Notes under the pieces: generated by a model
Told to the model about the DNA's origin: nothing
The model's input: the letters and a program-made list of their open reading frames with translations, nothing else
Database searches by the model: none
Source of the DNA: an uncultured Pseudomonadota bacterium
Lineage (GTDB): Bacteria > Lernaellota > Lernaellaia > Lernaellales > Lernaellaceae
NCBI GenBank assembly: GCA_937967875.1
Contig: CALBTQ010000255.1
Location: forward strand, 1-6,104
DNA length: 6,104 nucleotides
Reading direction: 5' to 3'
In this document: positions 1-5,075 of the stretch, in pieces
How the letters are laid out: every line of letters begins with the position of its first letter
How positions within the stretch are numbered: position 1 is the first letter of the stretch
Translations under genes and position numbers: made by a program

Positions 1-834
1 GTTCTGGTTTTCGAAAAATTGCAACCCGGCGGCATGATGGCGACCACCGACCTGATCGAAAATTATCCCGGGTACGAAGAGGGCGTAAACGGAGCCGAGT
101 TGGCCATGAAAATGCACCAGCAGGCCGAGCGCTTCGGCGCGCGCTTCGACTACGGCGAAGTGCACAAGCTGGTCGTCGACGGCGACGCGAAAATCCTGCA
201 CACCGATAACGGAGAAGTCCAGGCGCGTACGATCATCGCCGCGTCGGGCACCGACCATCGCCTGCTGGGCATTCCCGGCGAACATGAGTACTTCGGGCGC
301 GGCGTGTCGATCTGCGGCACCTGCGACGGCCCGCTGTATCGCGGCAAGGTCGCCGGCGTAGTCGGCGGCGGCAACAGCGCGGCGCAGGAAGCGATGTTCG
401 TCGCGCGGTTCGCCGACAAGGTGTACGTGTTCCATCGGCGCGACCAACTGCGCGCCGACAAAATCCTCGCCGATCGTCTGATCGCCACGCCCAACGTCGA
501 AGTGGTGTGGGATACGATCGTCAAGCGCGTGGTCGGCGACGAGTTGGGCGTCAAGGCGCTCGACGTGCACAACAAGAAAACCGGCGAGGACTTGACCTTC
601 AACGTCGACGGGTTCTTCGTCTTCATCGGCCTGGTGCCCAACAATCACTGGATCAAAGACGCGGTCGCCTGCGCCGAGGACGGCTTCCTGCTCACCGACG
701 AACACCTGCAAACCAACGTGCCCGGCGTGTTCGCGGCCGGCGATTTGCGTCACAAGGAATTTCGGCAGATCGCCACGGCGGTCAGCGACGGCGCGATGGC
801 CGCGCGCGGCGCGGAAATGTATCTGCAAGAATAG
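1..834 (+). CDS. trxB: Thioredoxin reductase (NADPH type), 5' end outside window
   Basis: Flavoprotein that passes electrons from NADPH through FAD to a CxxC disulfide and on to thioredoxin in the cytoplasm. The frame is open from base 1 and 277 codons are present. The family is about 310-320 residues, so roughly 30-40 N-terminal residues, including the first FAD GxGxxG loop, lie upstream. Visible motifs in order are IENYPGY (bases 55-75), the redox-active pair CGTC (313-324) followed by DGP, the NADPH loop VVGGGNSAAQEA (358-393), HRRDQLRA (433-456), which fits the NADPH-phosphate-binding HRRxxxR signature, and the C-terminal FAD segment GVFAAGDLR followed by FRQIATAVSDGAMAA. An intact GGGNSA plus HRRxxxR argues for NADPH and against the ferredoxin-dependent clostridial variants. 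The stop TAG is 6 bases from the stop of the convergent gene. The internal TTG at base 19 is not a credible start because homology continues upstream of it. Confidence 0.95.
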   Translation, partial: VLVFEKLQPGGMMATTDLIENYPGYEEGVNGAELAMKMHQQAERFGARFDYGEVHKLVVDGDAKILHTDNGEVQARTIIAASGTDHRLLGIPGEHEYFGRGVSICGTCDGPLYRGKVAGVVGGGNSAAQEAMFVARFADKVYVFHRRDQLRADKILADRLIATPNVEVVWDTIVKRVVGDELGVKALDVHNKKTGEDLTFNVDGFFVFIGLVPNNHWIKDAVACAEDGFLLTDEHLQTNVPGVFAAGDLRHKEFRQIATAVSDGAMAARGAEMYLQE

Positions 835-840
835 CGACGA

Positions 841-1350
841 TTATTCGGTAAGCGTCAACAACCCCGGCAACAGGTTCGGCCAGTTCGCCGGGGTTTCGTT
901 TGTCGTGAAGAAAAGCGCGCACGGCCAACGATCGGCGGACGGCGGTTGCGCCGCGACACTCAGGCTCGTCAGCGCTTCGCCCATTACCTGCAGCAGGCTG
1001 ATATCGTCGGGCTCATCCACCGCCCACAAGGCAAATGGACCGCCCTCTCCGTCGCTTCCCTCGGCCAACGGCATACCGGCCATGATCTCGCCGAAACAGG
1101 CGTCCAGATCCCAGGGCAACATGCTCACCACGGTGGGCAATGTTTCGTTCGCTTCGGGAGCGTCCGCGACGATCGTCCATTGCAGCGCGGCGTCGCTTGT
1201 GTCCAGCGCGACGAGCAAGGCGAGGTCCTCGTCCCGTCGCCATAAAAAGAACGCCGGCGACTCGGACGGCCGCCGGCGCTCCGGTTCATCGTTTTTCTTC
1301 GGTGCCGCCGCGTGCATCAACCGAATGCGCAACGGATGCAGCCTCGCCAT
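841..1350 (-). CDS. Unrecognised 169-residue protein, last gene of kor operon
   Basis: I do not recognise this protein. It looks soluble: no signal peptide, no clear membrane helix, an acidic body and a short basic N-terminus (KK and RRR near residues 18-27). It is rich in Leu, Ala, Pro and Trp, and has only two cysteines (one in LDACF, one in WPCALFF), so no metal-cluster motif is apparent. Evidence that it is real: the ORF fills the space between the korC stop (7 bases upstream) and the trxB stop (6 bases downstream), in the same direction as the kor genes. The ATG at 1350 has no strong Shine-Dalgarno, so translation may depend on coupling to korC. A second in-frame ATG (Met12, about base 1317) is an alternative start. 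Possible roles, by context only, are an accessory or assembly factor for the oxidoreductase, or an unrelated passenger. An overlapping + strand open frame exists here but has no recognisable content. Confidence 0.62.
   Translation of the reverse strand: MARLHPLRIRLMHAAAPKKNDEPERRRPSESPAFFLWRRDEDLALLVALDTSDAALQWTIVADAPEANETLPTVVSMLPWDLDACFGEIMAGMPLAEGSDGEGGPFALWAVDEPDDISLLQVMGEALTSLSVAAQPPSADRWPCALFFTTNETPANWPNLLPGLLTLTE
860..904 (+). terminator. Candidate Rho-independent terminator of trxB
   Basis: A perfect 9-bp GC-rich inverted repeat (AACCCCGGC at 860-868, GCCGGGGTT at 887-895) with an 18-base spacer begins 26 bases after the trxB stop. On the + strand it is followed by TTCGTTTG-type sequence (895-902), an interrupted U tract. 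It lies inside the 3' coding end of the convergent minus-strand gene. In the minus direction no U-run follows, so it most likely serves trxB. The long loop and imperfect U tract keep confidence moderate. Confidence 0.45.
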
Positions 1351-1357
1351 CGTTCGC

Positions 1358-1945
1358 TCAGCTCAGCGCGTCGGTGTCGACCGGATGATCGACGCGGGCC
1401 ACGGCCGCTTCGCGATAGCCGATCGCCAGCGCTTTCACGTTCAGTTCCTCGGTGCCGGCCGGCACGCGGGCGGCGACCGCCTTTTCCAACGCCGCGCGCG
1501 ACACGCAGTCGGTCAGACCGGCGATAGCCCCCAGCGCCACGATGTTGGCGACGTACACCTTGCCCAGTTCGGTGCGCGCCAGGTTCGTGAAGGGGATGCG
1601 GAACGTTTCGTACTCGTTGCCTTCCGGCGGATTGGGGCACAGGTCGCGGTCGAGAATCAGGATACCGCCCTTTTTCAGGTCGGTGATGTATTTGTCCAGC
1701 GACTTCTGGTTGAGCGAGAGCAGAATGTCGATTTCCTCGCATTTCGGAAAATCGATTTCATCCTCGCTGATGATCACCTCGCTCTTCGAGGCGCCGCCGC
1801 GCGCTTCCGGGCCGTAGCTTTGCGTGTTCACCGCGTTCTTGTTGTCGTACAGAATCGCCGCTTCGGCCAGAATGATTCCACCCAGCACCAGGCCCTGTCC
1901 GCCGCTGCCCGCCAACCGCAGTTCCAGTTTTTTTCCGTTCGACAT
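1358..1945 (-). CDS. korC: 2-oxoacid:ferredoxin oxidoreductase, gamma subunit (KorC)
   Basis: Gamma (catalytic domain III-type) subunit of the four-subunit 2-oxoacid:ferredoxin oxidoreductase. In this enzyme family the gamma domain helps form the CoA-binding part of the complex. Its 195 residues are the normal length. The N-terminal glycine loop GSGGQGLVLGG (residues 13-23) and the signature NTQSYGPEARGGASKSEVII (about residues 40-59) are diagnostic of the family, as is the downstream DILLSLNQKSLDKY stretch. The start ATG is 5 bases after the korB stop. A GAGGAG Shine-Dalgarno overlaps the end of korB about 8 bases ahead of the ATG, which supports this start and suggests coupling. Substrate preference cannot be read from this subunit alone. 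Confidence 0.93.
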   Translation of the reverse strand: MSNGKKLELRLAGSGGQGLVLGGIILAEAAILYDNKNAVNTQSYGPEARGGASKSEVIISEDEIDFPKCEEIDILLSLNQKSLDKYITDLKKGGILILDRDLCPNPPEGNEYETFRIPFTNLARTELGKVYVANIVALGAIAGLTDCVSRAALEKAVAARVPAGTEELNVKALAIGYREAAVARVDHPVDTDALS

Positions 1946-1950
1946 GGCTG

Positions 1951-2769
1951 CTACTCCTCACCCATGGCGCGCTGGGCGACCTGGTGTTGCTCGTCGGTGA
2001 ACTCCTGTCGCGTGGTCTGACAGAAGATGCCGATGGGAATCTTCTCTTTCGCTTCCTCCAGCGGCAGTTTGTCGAGCGCGTCGATCATCACGCAGTTGTC
2101 TTTCCAGAATTTCATCATCTGCACCGGTCCGCGCATCTTGTTGCGGCGGCCGTAGGCGGTCGGGCAATCTTCGAGCACCTCGACCACCGAGAAGCCCTTG
2201 TGCGCGATCGCCTGGGTGATGACCTTCTCCAGCAGCTTGACGTGATAGGTCGTCGCGCGCGCCACGAAGGTCGCCCCGGCGCCCTGCGCCAGCTTCATGA
2301 AGTCGAAGTGCACGCTCAGGTTGCCCCACGGCGCGGTCGAAGCGAACGAACCGTACGGCGTGGTCGGGCTCACCTGACCGCCGTTCATGCCGTAGATCGA
2401 GTTGTTGAACACGATCAGCGTCATATCGATGTTGCGTCGGCAGGTGTGGATGAAGTGATTGCCGCCGATCGCCACCGCGTCGCCGTCGCCCGACGTGACG
2501 ATCACGTGCAGGTTCGCCTTCATCACCTTGATGCCCGTAGCGAACGGCAGCGCCCGCCCGTGCGTGGTGTGCAGCGTGTTGAAATCGGCGTAGCCCGGCA
2601 GGCGGCTGGCGCAGCCGATGCCGCTGACGAGCATCAAGTCGTTCTTGTCGATCTCCAAACCGTGAATCGACCGCAGCAGCGCTTTGAAGATGATCCCATG
2701 ACCGCAACCCGGGCACCAGATGTGCGGCAGGCGGTCGACGCGTAAATACTGGTCATAATCGAATGCCAT
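1951..2769 (-). CDS. korB: 2-oxoglutarate:ferredoxin oxidoreductase, beta subunit (KorB), TPP-binding
   Basis: Catalytic beta subunit that binds thiamine pyrophosphate and, in the family, a [4Fe-4S] cluster. It has 272 residues, the usual KorB size. Near the N-terminus lies WCPGCGHG, with Cys19 and Cys22; together with Cys53 (GIGCASR) and Cys202 (EDCPTAYGRRN) these are plausible ligands for one cluster. The TPP motif is seen as GDGDA (residues 94-98) and NNSIYGMNGGQ (122-132). The GCGHG and THGRALPFATGIK segments match the KorB/PorB group. The TAG stop is 5 bases from korC. The start ATG is one base after the korA stop, with an AGGGAG Shine-Dalgarno inside the end of korA, so translation is probably coupled. 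Assignment to 2-oxoglutarate rather than a branched-chain or aryl oxoacid is by overall likeness, not by a proven residue. Confidence 0.93.
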   Translation of the reverse strand: MAFDYDQYLRVDRLPHIWCPGCGHGIIFKALLRSIHGLEIDKNDLMLVSGIGCASRLPGYADFNTLHTTHGRALPFATGIKVMKANLHVIVTSGDGDAVAIGGNHFIHTCRRNIDMTLIVFNNSIYGMNGGQVSPTTPYGSFASTAPWGNLSVHFDFMKLAQGAGATFVARATTYHVKLLEKVITQAIAHKGFSVVEVLEDCPTAYGRRNKMRGPVQMMKFWKDNCVMIDALDKLPLEEAKEKIPIGIFCQTTRQEFTDEQHQVAQRAMGEE

Positions 2770-2770
2770 C

Positions 2771-3922
2771 TCAATTCTCCCTCAACGCGCGAATGATCTG
2801 GCGCGGCGTGATCATTTCCGAATCGAGCCGCTGCAAGCCTTCGACGTCGCAGTATCTGCCGGCGACGCGCTCGACCTCGAACAACACCTGACCGTTGTTC
2901 ATCTCGGGCACCAGCATCTTTTTCACGTGCGCGCGTTTGGCGATTTTGATCAGGGCGCGCTCGGGGAACGGCCAGACCGTCTTGAGGCGGAACAGACCGA
3001 CCTTGCGATCGCGAGCCCGCAACCGCTTCACCGCCGCCCGCGCACTACGAGCGGTGCAGCCGAACGCGACAATCACTTCCTCGGCGTCGTCCATGAACAG
3101 CTCTTCCCACTTGACGATGTCGTTGTACGCGCGGCTGATCTTGCGCAGCAGCCGGCGCATTTCGGCGTCGATCTCCGCCGGTTCGTTGGTCGGGAAACCC
3201 GTGCGGTCATGGAACAGGCCGGTCACATGGAACCGATACCCTTCGCCGTAAGGCGCCATGGTCGGCACGTCCTGCGTGCCGCCCTGGTAGGGATAATATT
3301 TTTCGGGAATGCGCCGCGGCTTGCGCCGATTGTAAATCGACACCGTGCCCGGCTTGGGCAAAAACATCCGCTCGCGCATGTGGCCGATCACCTCGTCGGT
3401 CAGCAGGATCACCGGCGTGCGGTAACGCTCGGCGAGGTTGAACGCGCGGATCGTTTCCCAGAACGCGTCCTCGACGCCGTCGGGGTACAGCACGATTACC
3501 GGATGATCGCCGTGGGTGCCCCAACGCGCCTGCATGATGTCGCCCTGCATCGGCCCGGTGGGGATGCCGGTGCTCGGGCCGCCGCGCTGCACGTTGACCA
3601 CCACGCACGGAATTTCCGCGATGCAGCCGTAGCCGATGTTTTCCTGCTTCAGACTGAAGCCCGGACCCGACGTGGCCGTCATCGATTTCGCCCCGGCCAG
3701 GCTCGCGCCCAGCGTCGCAGCCATCGAGGCGATTTCATCTTCCATCTGCAAAAAGAAGCCGCCGACCTGCGGCAGGCGTTTGCTGAGCACCTCGGCGATT
3801 TCGGTCGAAGGCGTAATCGGATACCCGGCGAAAAACCGGCAACCCGCATACAACGCCGCTTCAGCCACCGCCTCGTTGCCGCTCATCAAGCGCAATCCGG
3901 ATTTGAATTTCGGTCCCGACAT
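2771..3922 (-). CDS. korA: 2-oxoglutarate:ferredoxin oxidoreductase, alpha subunit (KorA)
   Basis: Alpha subunit that pairs with KorB to build the active site: a pyrimidine-binding TPP domain followed by a transketolase C-terminal-like domain. At 383 residues it is normal for KorA. Seen in order: GNEAVAEAALYAG (15-27), GYPITPSTEIAE (33-44), the glutamate-containing QMEDEIASMAATLGASLAG (59-77), TATSGPGFSLKQENIG (82-97), RGGPSTGIPTGPMQGD (from 113), then a basic/Tyr-rich linker, and the C-terminal domain with AFGCTARSAR and VPEMNNGQ (338-345). The PSTEIAE and PSTGIPT wording favours the KorA type over the pyruvate enzyme. A related 2-oxoisovalerate or general 2-oxoacid role is the main alternative. 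The start ATG is preceded by a GGAGGG Shine-Dalgarno, 3 bases after the korD stop. No gamma or delta domain is fused; those are separate genes on either side. Confidence 0.94.
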   Translation of the reverse strand: MSGPKFKSGLRLMSGNEAVAEAALYAGCRFFAGYPITPSTEIAEVLSKRLPQVGGFFLQMEDEIASMAATLGASLAGAKSMTATSGPGFSLKQENIGYGCIAEIPCVVVNVQRGGPSTGIPTGPMQGDIMQARWGTHGDHPVIVLYPDGVEDAFWETIRAFNLAERYRTPVILLTDEVIGHMRERMFLPKPGTVSIYNRRKPRRIPEKYYPYQGGTQDVPTMAPYGEGYRFHVTGLFHDRTGFPTNEPAEIDAEMRRLLRKISRAYNDIVKWEELFMDDAEEVIVAFGCTARSARAAVKRLRARDRKVGLFRLKTVWPFPERALIKIAKRAHVKKMLVPEMNNGQVLFEVERVAGRYCDVEGLQRLDSEMITPRQIIRALREN

Positions 3923-3925
3923 CGC

Positions 3926-4174
3926 TTAACCCTCCGCCGGATAAACGGCGATGGCGAAATCGGGGCAACGCAGTTCGCAGAACATGCACTCGATGCATTC
4001 ATCGAGCGCGATGACCACGGCTTTTGCGCCTTTCATCGCCAACACGTTTTTCGGACAAAACTCGACACAGATGCCGCATCCCTTGCAGAAAGCGGTATTG
4101 ACCACGATTTGCGGCGGTCCCTTGACCTTTTTCCCTTTTTTCTTGGGCGCCTCTTTCGTCGTTTCAGCTTTCAT
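3926..4174 (-). CDS. korD: Dicluster 2x[4Fe-4S] ferredoxin subunit (KorD)
   Basis: Small delta subunit that carries electrons from the KorAB active site to free ferredoxin. Two complete CxxCxxCxxxCP motifs are visible: CKGCGICVEFCP (residues 30-41) and CIECMFCELRCP (60-71), each expected to hold one [4Fe-4S] cluster. There are 82 residues in all. Residues 2-18 form a lysine-rich tail (8 Lys), which is somewhat unusual for such a short subunit and is followed by a GPPQIVVN lead-in to the ferredoxin fold. The start ATG has a GAGGG Shine-Dalgarno a few bases upstream. It is the first gene of the operon, followed 3 bases later by korA. A stand-alone ferredoxin is possible, but position and type point to the oxidoreductase delta subunit. 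Confidence 0.93.
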   Translation of the reverse strand: MKAETTKEAPKKKGKKVKGPPQIVVNTAFCKGCGICVEFCPKNVLAMKGAKAVVIALDECIECMFCELRCPDFAIAVYPAEG

Positions 4175-4398
4175 TGATTCCCTCGAAGCAAAATTCCTGA
4201 AGGTATATTTCGGCAGGCCGACCCGTTGCCGGCCACAGTTGTACGTACGTTTCCCGAAAAGGCAAGAACGTGAGCGGGGAGGAGACGGAACGGAAAGACA
4301 CTTCCGGCCCGGGGACGTTTGACGAATAACGGATATTCGAATTTGCAGGCTGGAGGATCAAGACGATCTCCGCTTTATCCCCGGTGATTACTGAGCGC
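4175..4398 (-). other. Long 5' leader of kor operon (no gene seen)
   Basis: About 220 bases separate the best minus-strand promoter candidate from the korD start codon. No credible ORF is visible; a long minus-strand open frame through here is a shadow. It holds a perfect 6-bp hairpin (4323-4339), an alternating GTACGTACGT block (4241-4250), and the korD ribosome-binding site next to 4175. I do not recognise a known riboswitch class. Either the leader is regulatory, or transcription begins nearer the gene from a promoter I could not identify. Confidence 0.4.
4323..4339. repeat. Short perfect dyad in kor leader
   Basis: CGAATA (4323-4328) and TATTCG (4334-4339) form a perfect 6-bp inverted repeat around a 5-base spacer. 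In the kor leader RNA it could be a small hairpin; in DNA it could be a half-site pair for a regulator. Six base pairs can arise by chance in about 330 bases, so this is only a candidate. Confidence 0.3.
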
Positions 4399-4426
4399 AT
4401 TTTACGCAGGCTAAGTGGCTTTGCAA
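4399..4426 (-). promoter_or_regulatory. Candidate sigma70-type promoter of korDABC operon
   Basis: Read on the minus strand, TTGCAA (4421-4426, 4 of 6 to the -35 consensus) and TAAAAT (4399-4404, 5 of 6 to the -10 consensus) are 16 bases apart. Transcription would begin near 4391 and run left into korD. It is the best such pair I found on this strand in the gap. Its -35 box overlaps one arm of the inverted repeat at 4424-4458. Confidence 0.5.
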
Positions 4427-4458
4427 GCCCTATTTCTCCACTTGGTTGACAGGGCTTG
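4424..4458. repeat. Inverted repeat between divergent promoters, candidate operator
   Basis: CAAGCCCT (4424-4431) and AGGGCTTG (4451-4458) are perfect 8-bp inverted copies, with centres 27 bases apart. The left arm overlaps the minus-strand -35 box (4421-4426) by three bases. The right arm shares one base with, and then follows, the plus-strand -35 box (4446-4451). A regulator bound here could control both directions. The 27-base centre spacing is not a whole number of helical turns for a single compact dimer, so looping or chance remain possible. It is not a convincing terminator: the loop is 19 bases and no coding gene leads into it. Confidence 0.4.
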
Positions 4459-4473
4459 TTTATCGGATGTAGT
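4446..4473 (+). promoter_or_regulatory. Candidate sigma70-type promoter of the lipoprotein gene
   Basis: A perfect TTGACA -35 box (4446-4451) is followed after 16 bases by TGTAGT (4468-4473), 4 of 6 to the -10 consensus. Transcription would start near 4480, giving a leader of about 23 bases to the TTG start at 4503. It diverges from the kor promoter, with only 19 bases between the two -35 boxes. Confidence 0.5.
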
Positions 4474-4493
4474 TTGCAGATCACCGATTTGCC

Positions 4494-4499
4494 GGAGGG
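4494..4499 (+). promoter_or_regulatory. Ribosome-binding site that sets the TTG start
   Basis: GGAGGG lies 3-4 bases ahead of the TTG at 4503. This is strong in sequence but closer than usual. Upstream in frame there is no ATG, GTG or TTG before the TAG at 4470. The hydrophobic signal sequence begins directly at this TTG, so it is the only sensible common start. Confidence 0.6.
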
Positions 4500-4502
4500 A
4501 TT

Positions 4503-5006
4503 TTGCGCGCAACTATTCTGCTGCTGCTCGCTTTGACGATCGCGGCGCTGGCCGTGGCGGTGATCGCCTGTTCCGAGGACGACGATGACGACGACGATCA
4601 GGTCGATTGCCGTACGCCGCTGACCATCTATTACAACGAGTGCAACTTCGCGATCACCTTCAACGACGTGGATGCCGTCTCCTTCGACGACGCGCTGGAT
4701 TCTTGCGCCTTCGGCTCGGGCAAAATGTGGAACATGTTCATCCACTGCTACCGCACCGGCTACCTGGCCAACGACGACGATTGCGCCGCCTGGGCCGATT
4801 GTCTGCCCGATCACGGCTTTGTCACCGGCGACGATGACGACGACATGACCGACGACGACACAGTCGACGACGACACGACCGATGACGACACAGTCGACGA
4901 CGACACGACCGACGACGACACGACCGACGACGACACAGTCGATGACGACACAGTCGACGACGATACCACCGACGACGACACGACCGACGACGATACGGTC
5001 GATTGA
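4503..5006 (+). CDS. Asp-rich repeat lipoprotein, function unknown
   Basis: I do not recognise a named family. From a TTG start, the first 22 residues are a signal sequence (Arg2, then a long Leu/Ala/Ile/Val core) ending in the lipobox V-I-A-C with the lipid-bearing Cys23, so signal peptidase II processing is likely. Ser at +2 suits outer-membrane sorting if the cell is diderm. Mature protein: a run of seven Asp (26-32); a middle domain of about residues 33-108 with six cysteines (36, 47, 68, 82, 94, 100), an even number that could make three disulfides; then a tail of eleven DDDxx pentapeptides (112-166) ending DDDTVD. The tail is extremely acidic and could bind Ca2+ or other cations, act as a surface spacer, or be glycosylated on its Thr residues; all three are inference. 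The putative GT-C gene follows 69 bases downstream on the same strand. Confidence 0.85.
   Translation: MRATILLLLALTIAALAVAVIACSEDDDDDDDQVDCRTPLTIYYNECNFAITFNDVDAVSFDDALDSCAFGSGKMWNMFIHCYRTGYLANDDDCAAWADCLPDHGFVTGDDDDDMTDDDTVDDDTTDDDTVDDDTTDDDTTDDDTVDDDTVDDDTTDDDTTDDDTVD
4836..5000 (+). repeat. Eleven tandem 15-bp repeats coding DDDT[T/V]
   Basis: Eleven in-frame 15-base units, consensus GACGACGACAC(A/G)(G/A)(T/C)C, encode DDDMT once and then DDDTV or DDDTT ten times in the order TV, TT, TV, TT, TT, TV, TV, TT, TT, TV. The 30-base pair 4851-4880 is repeated at 4881-4910 with one change (C to T at 4883), which indicates recent duplication. Because the unit is a multiple of three, gain or loss of copies would change tail length without a frameshift. 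Confidence 0.95.
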
Positions 5007-5075
5007 TTCTCCCCCTTGCGGACGCCCCGCCGAATTTGCCAAAGTAGAAACGCCCACTAACCGACGGACTTGCAC

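Noticed and set aside
905..2020. 371-codon plus-strand open frame opposite the unknown gene and korC
   Set aside because: Its second half is the antisense of korC, and its composition (Arg, Ala, Gln, His) is typical of shadow frames. The minus-strand frames fit the operon spacing.
1984..2745. 253-codon plus-strand frame opposite korB
   Set aside because: Antisense shadow of a gene with intact TPP and cysteine motifs; no domain of its own.
2927..4177. 416-codon plus-strand open frame opposite korA and korD
   Set aside because: It is a shadow of two well-recognised genes in GC-rich DNA; its translation is Arg/His-rich without any domain.
4382..4486. Second inverted repeat CGGTGAT (4382-4388) / ATCACCG (4480-4486) around the promoters
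   Set aside because: Seven bases, arms about 100 bases apart, and not concentric with the 8-bp repeat; likely chance.
4836..5000. Tandem repeats as a CRISPR array
   Set aside because: Units are 15 bases, directly adjacent with no unique spacers, and in frame with a lipoprotein; they are a coding repeat.
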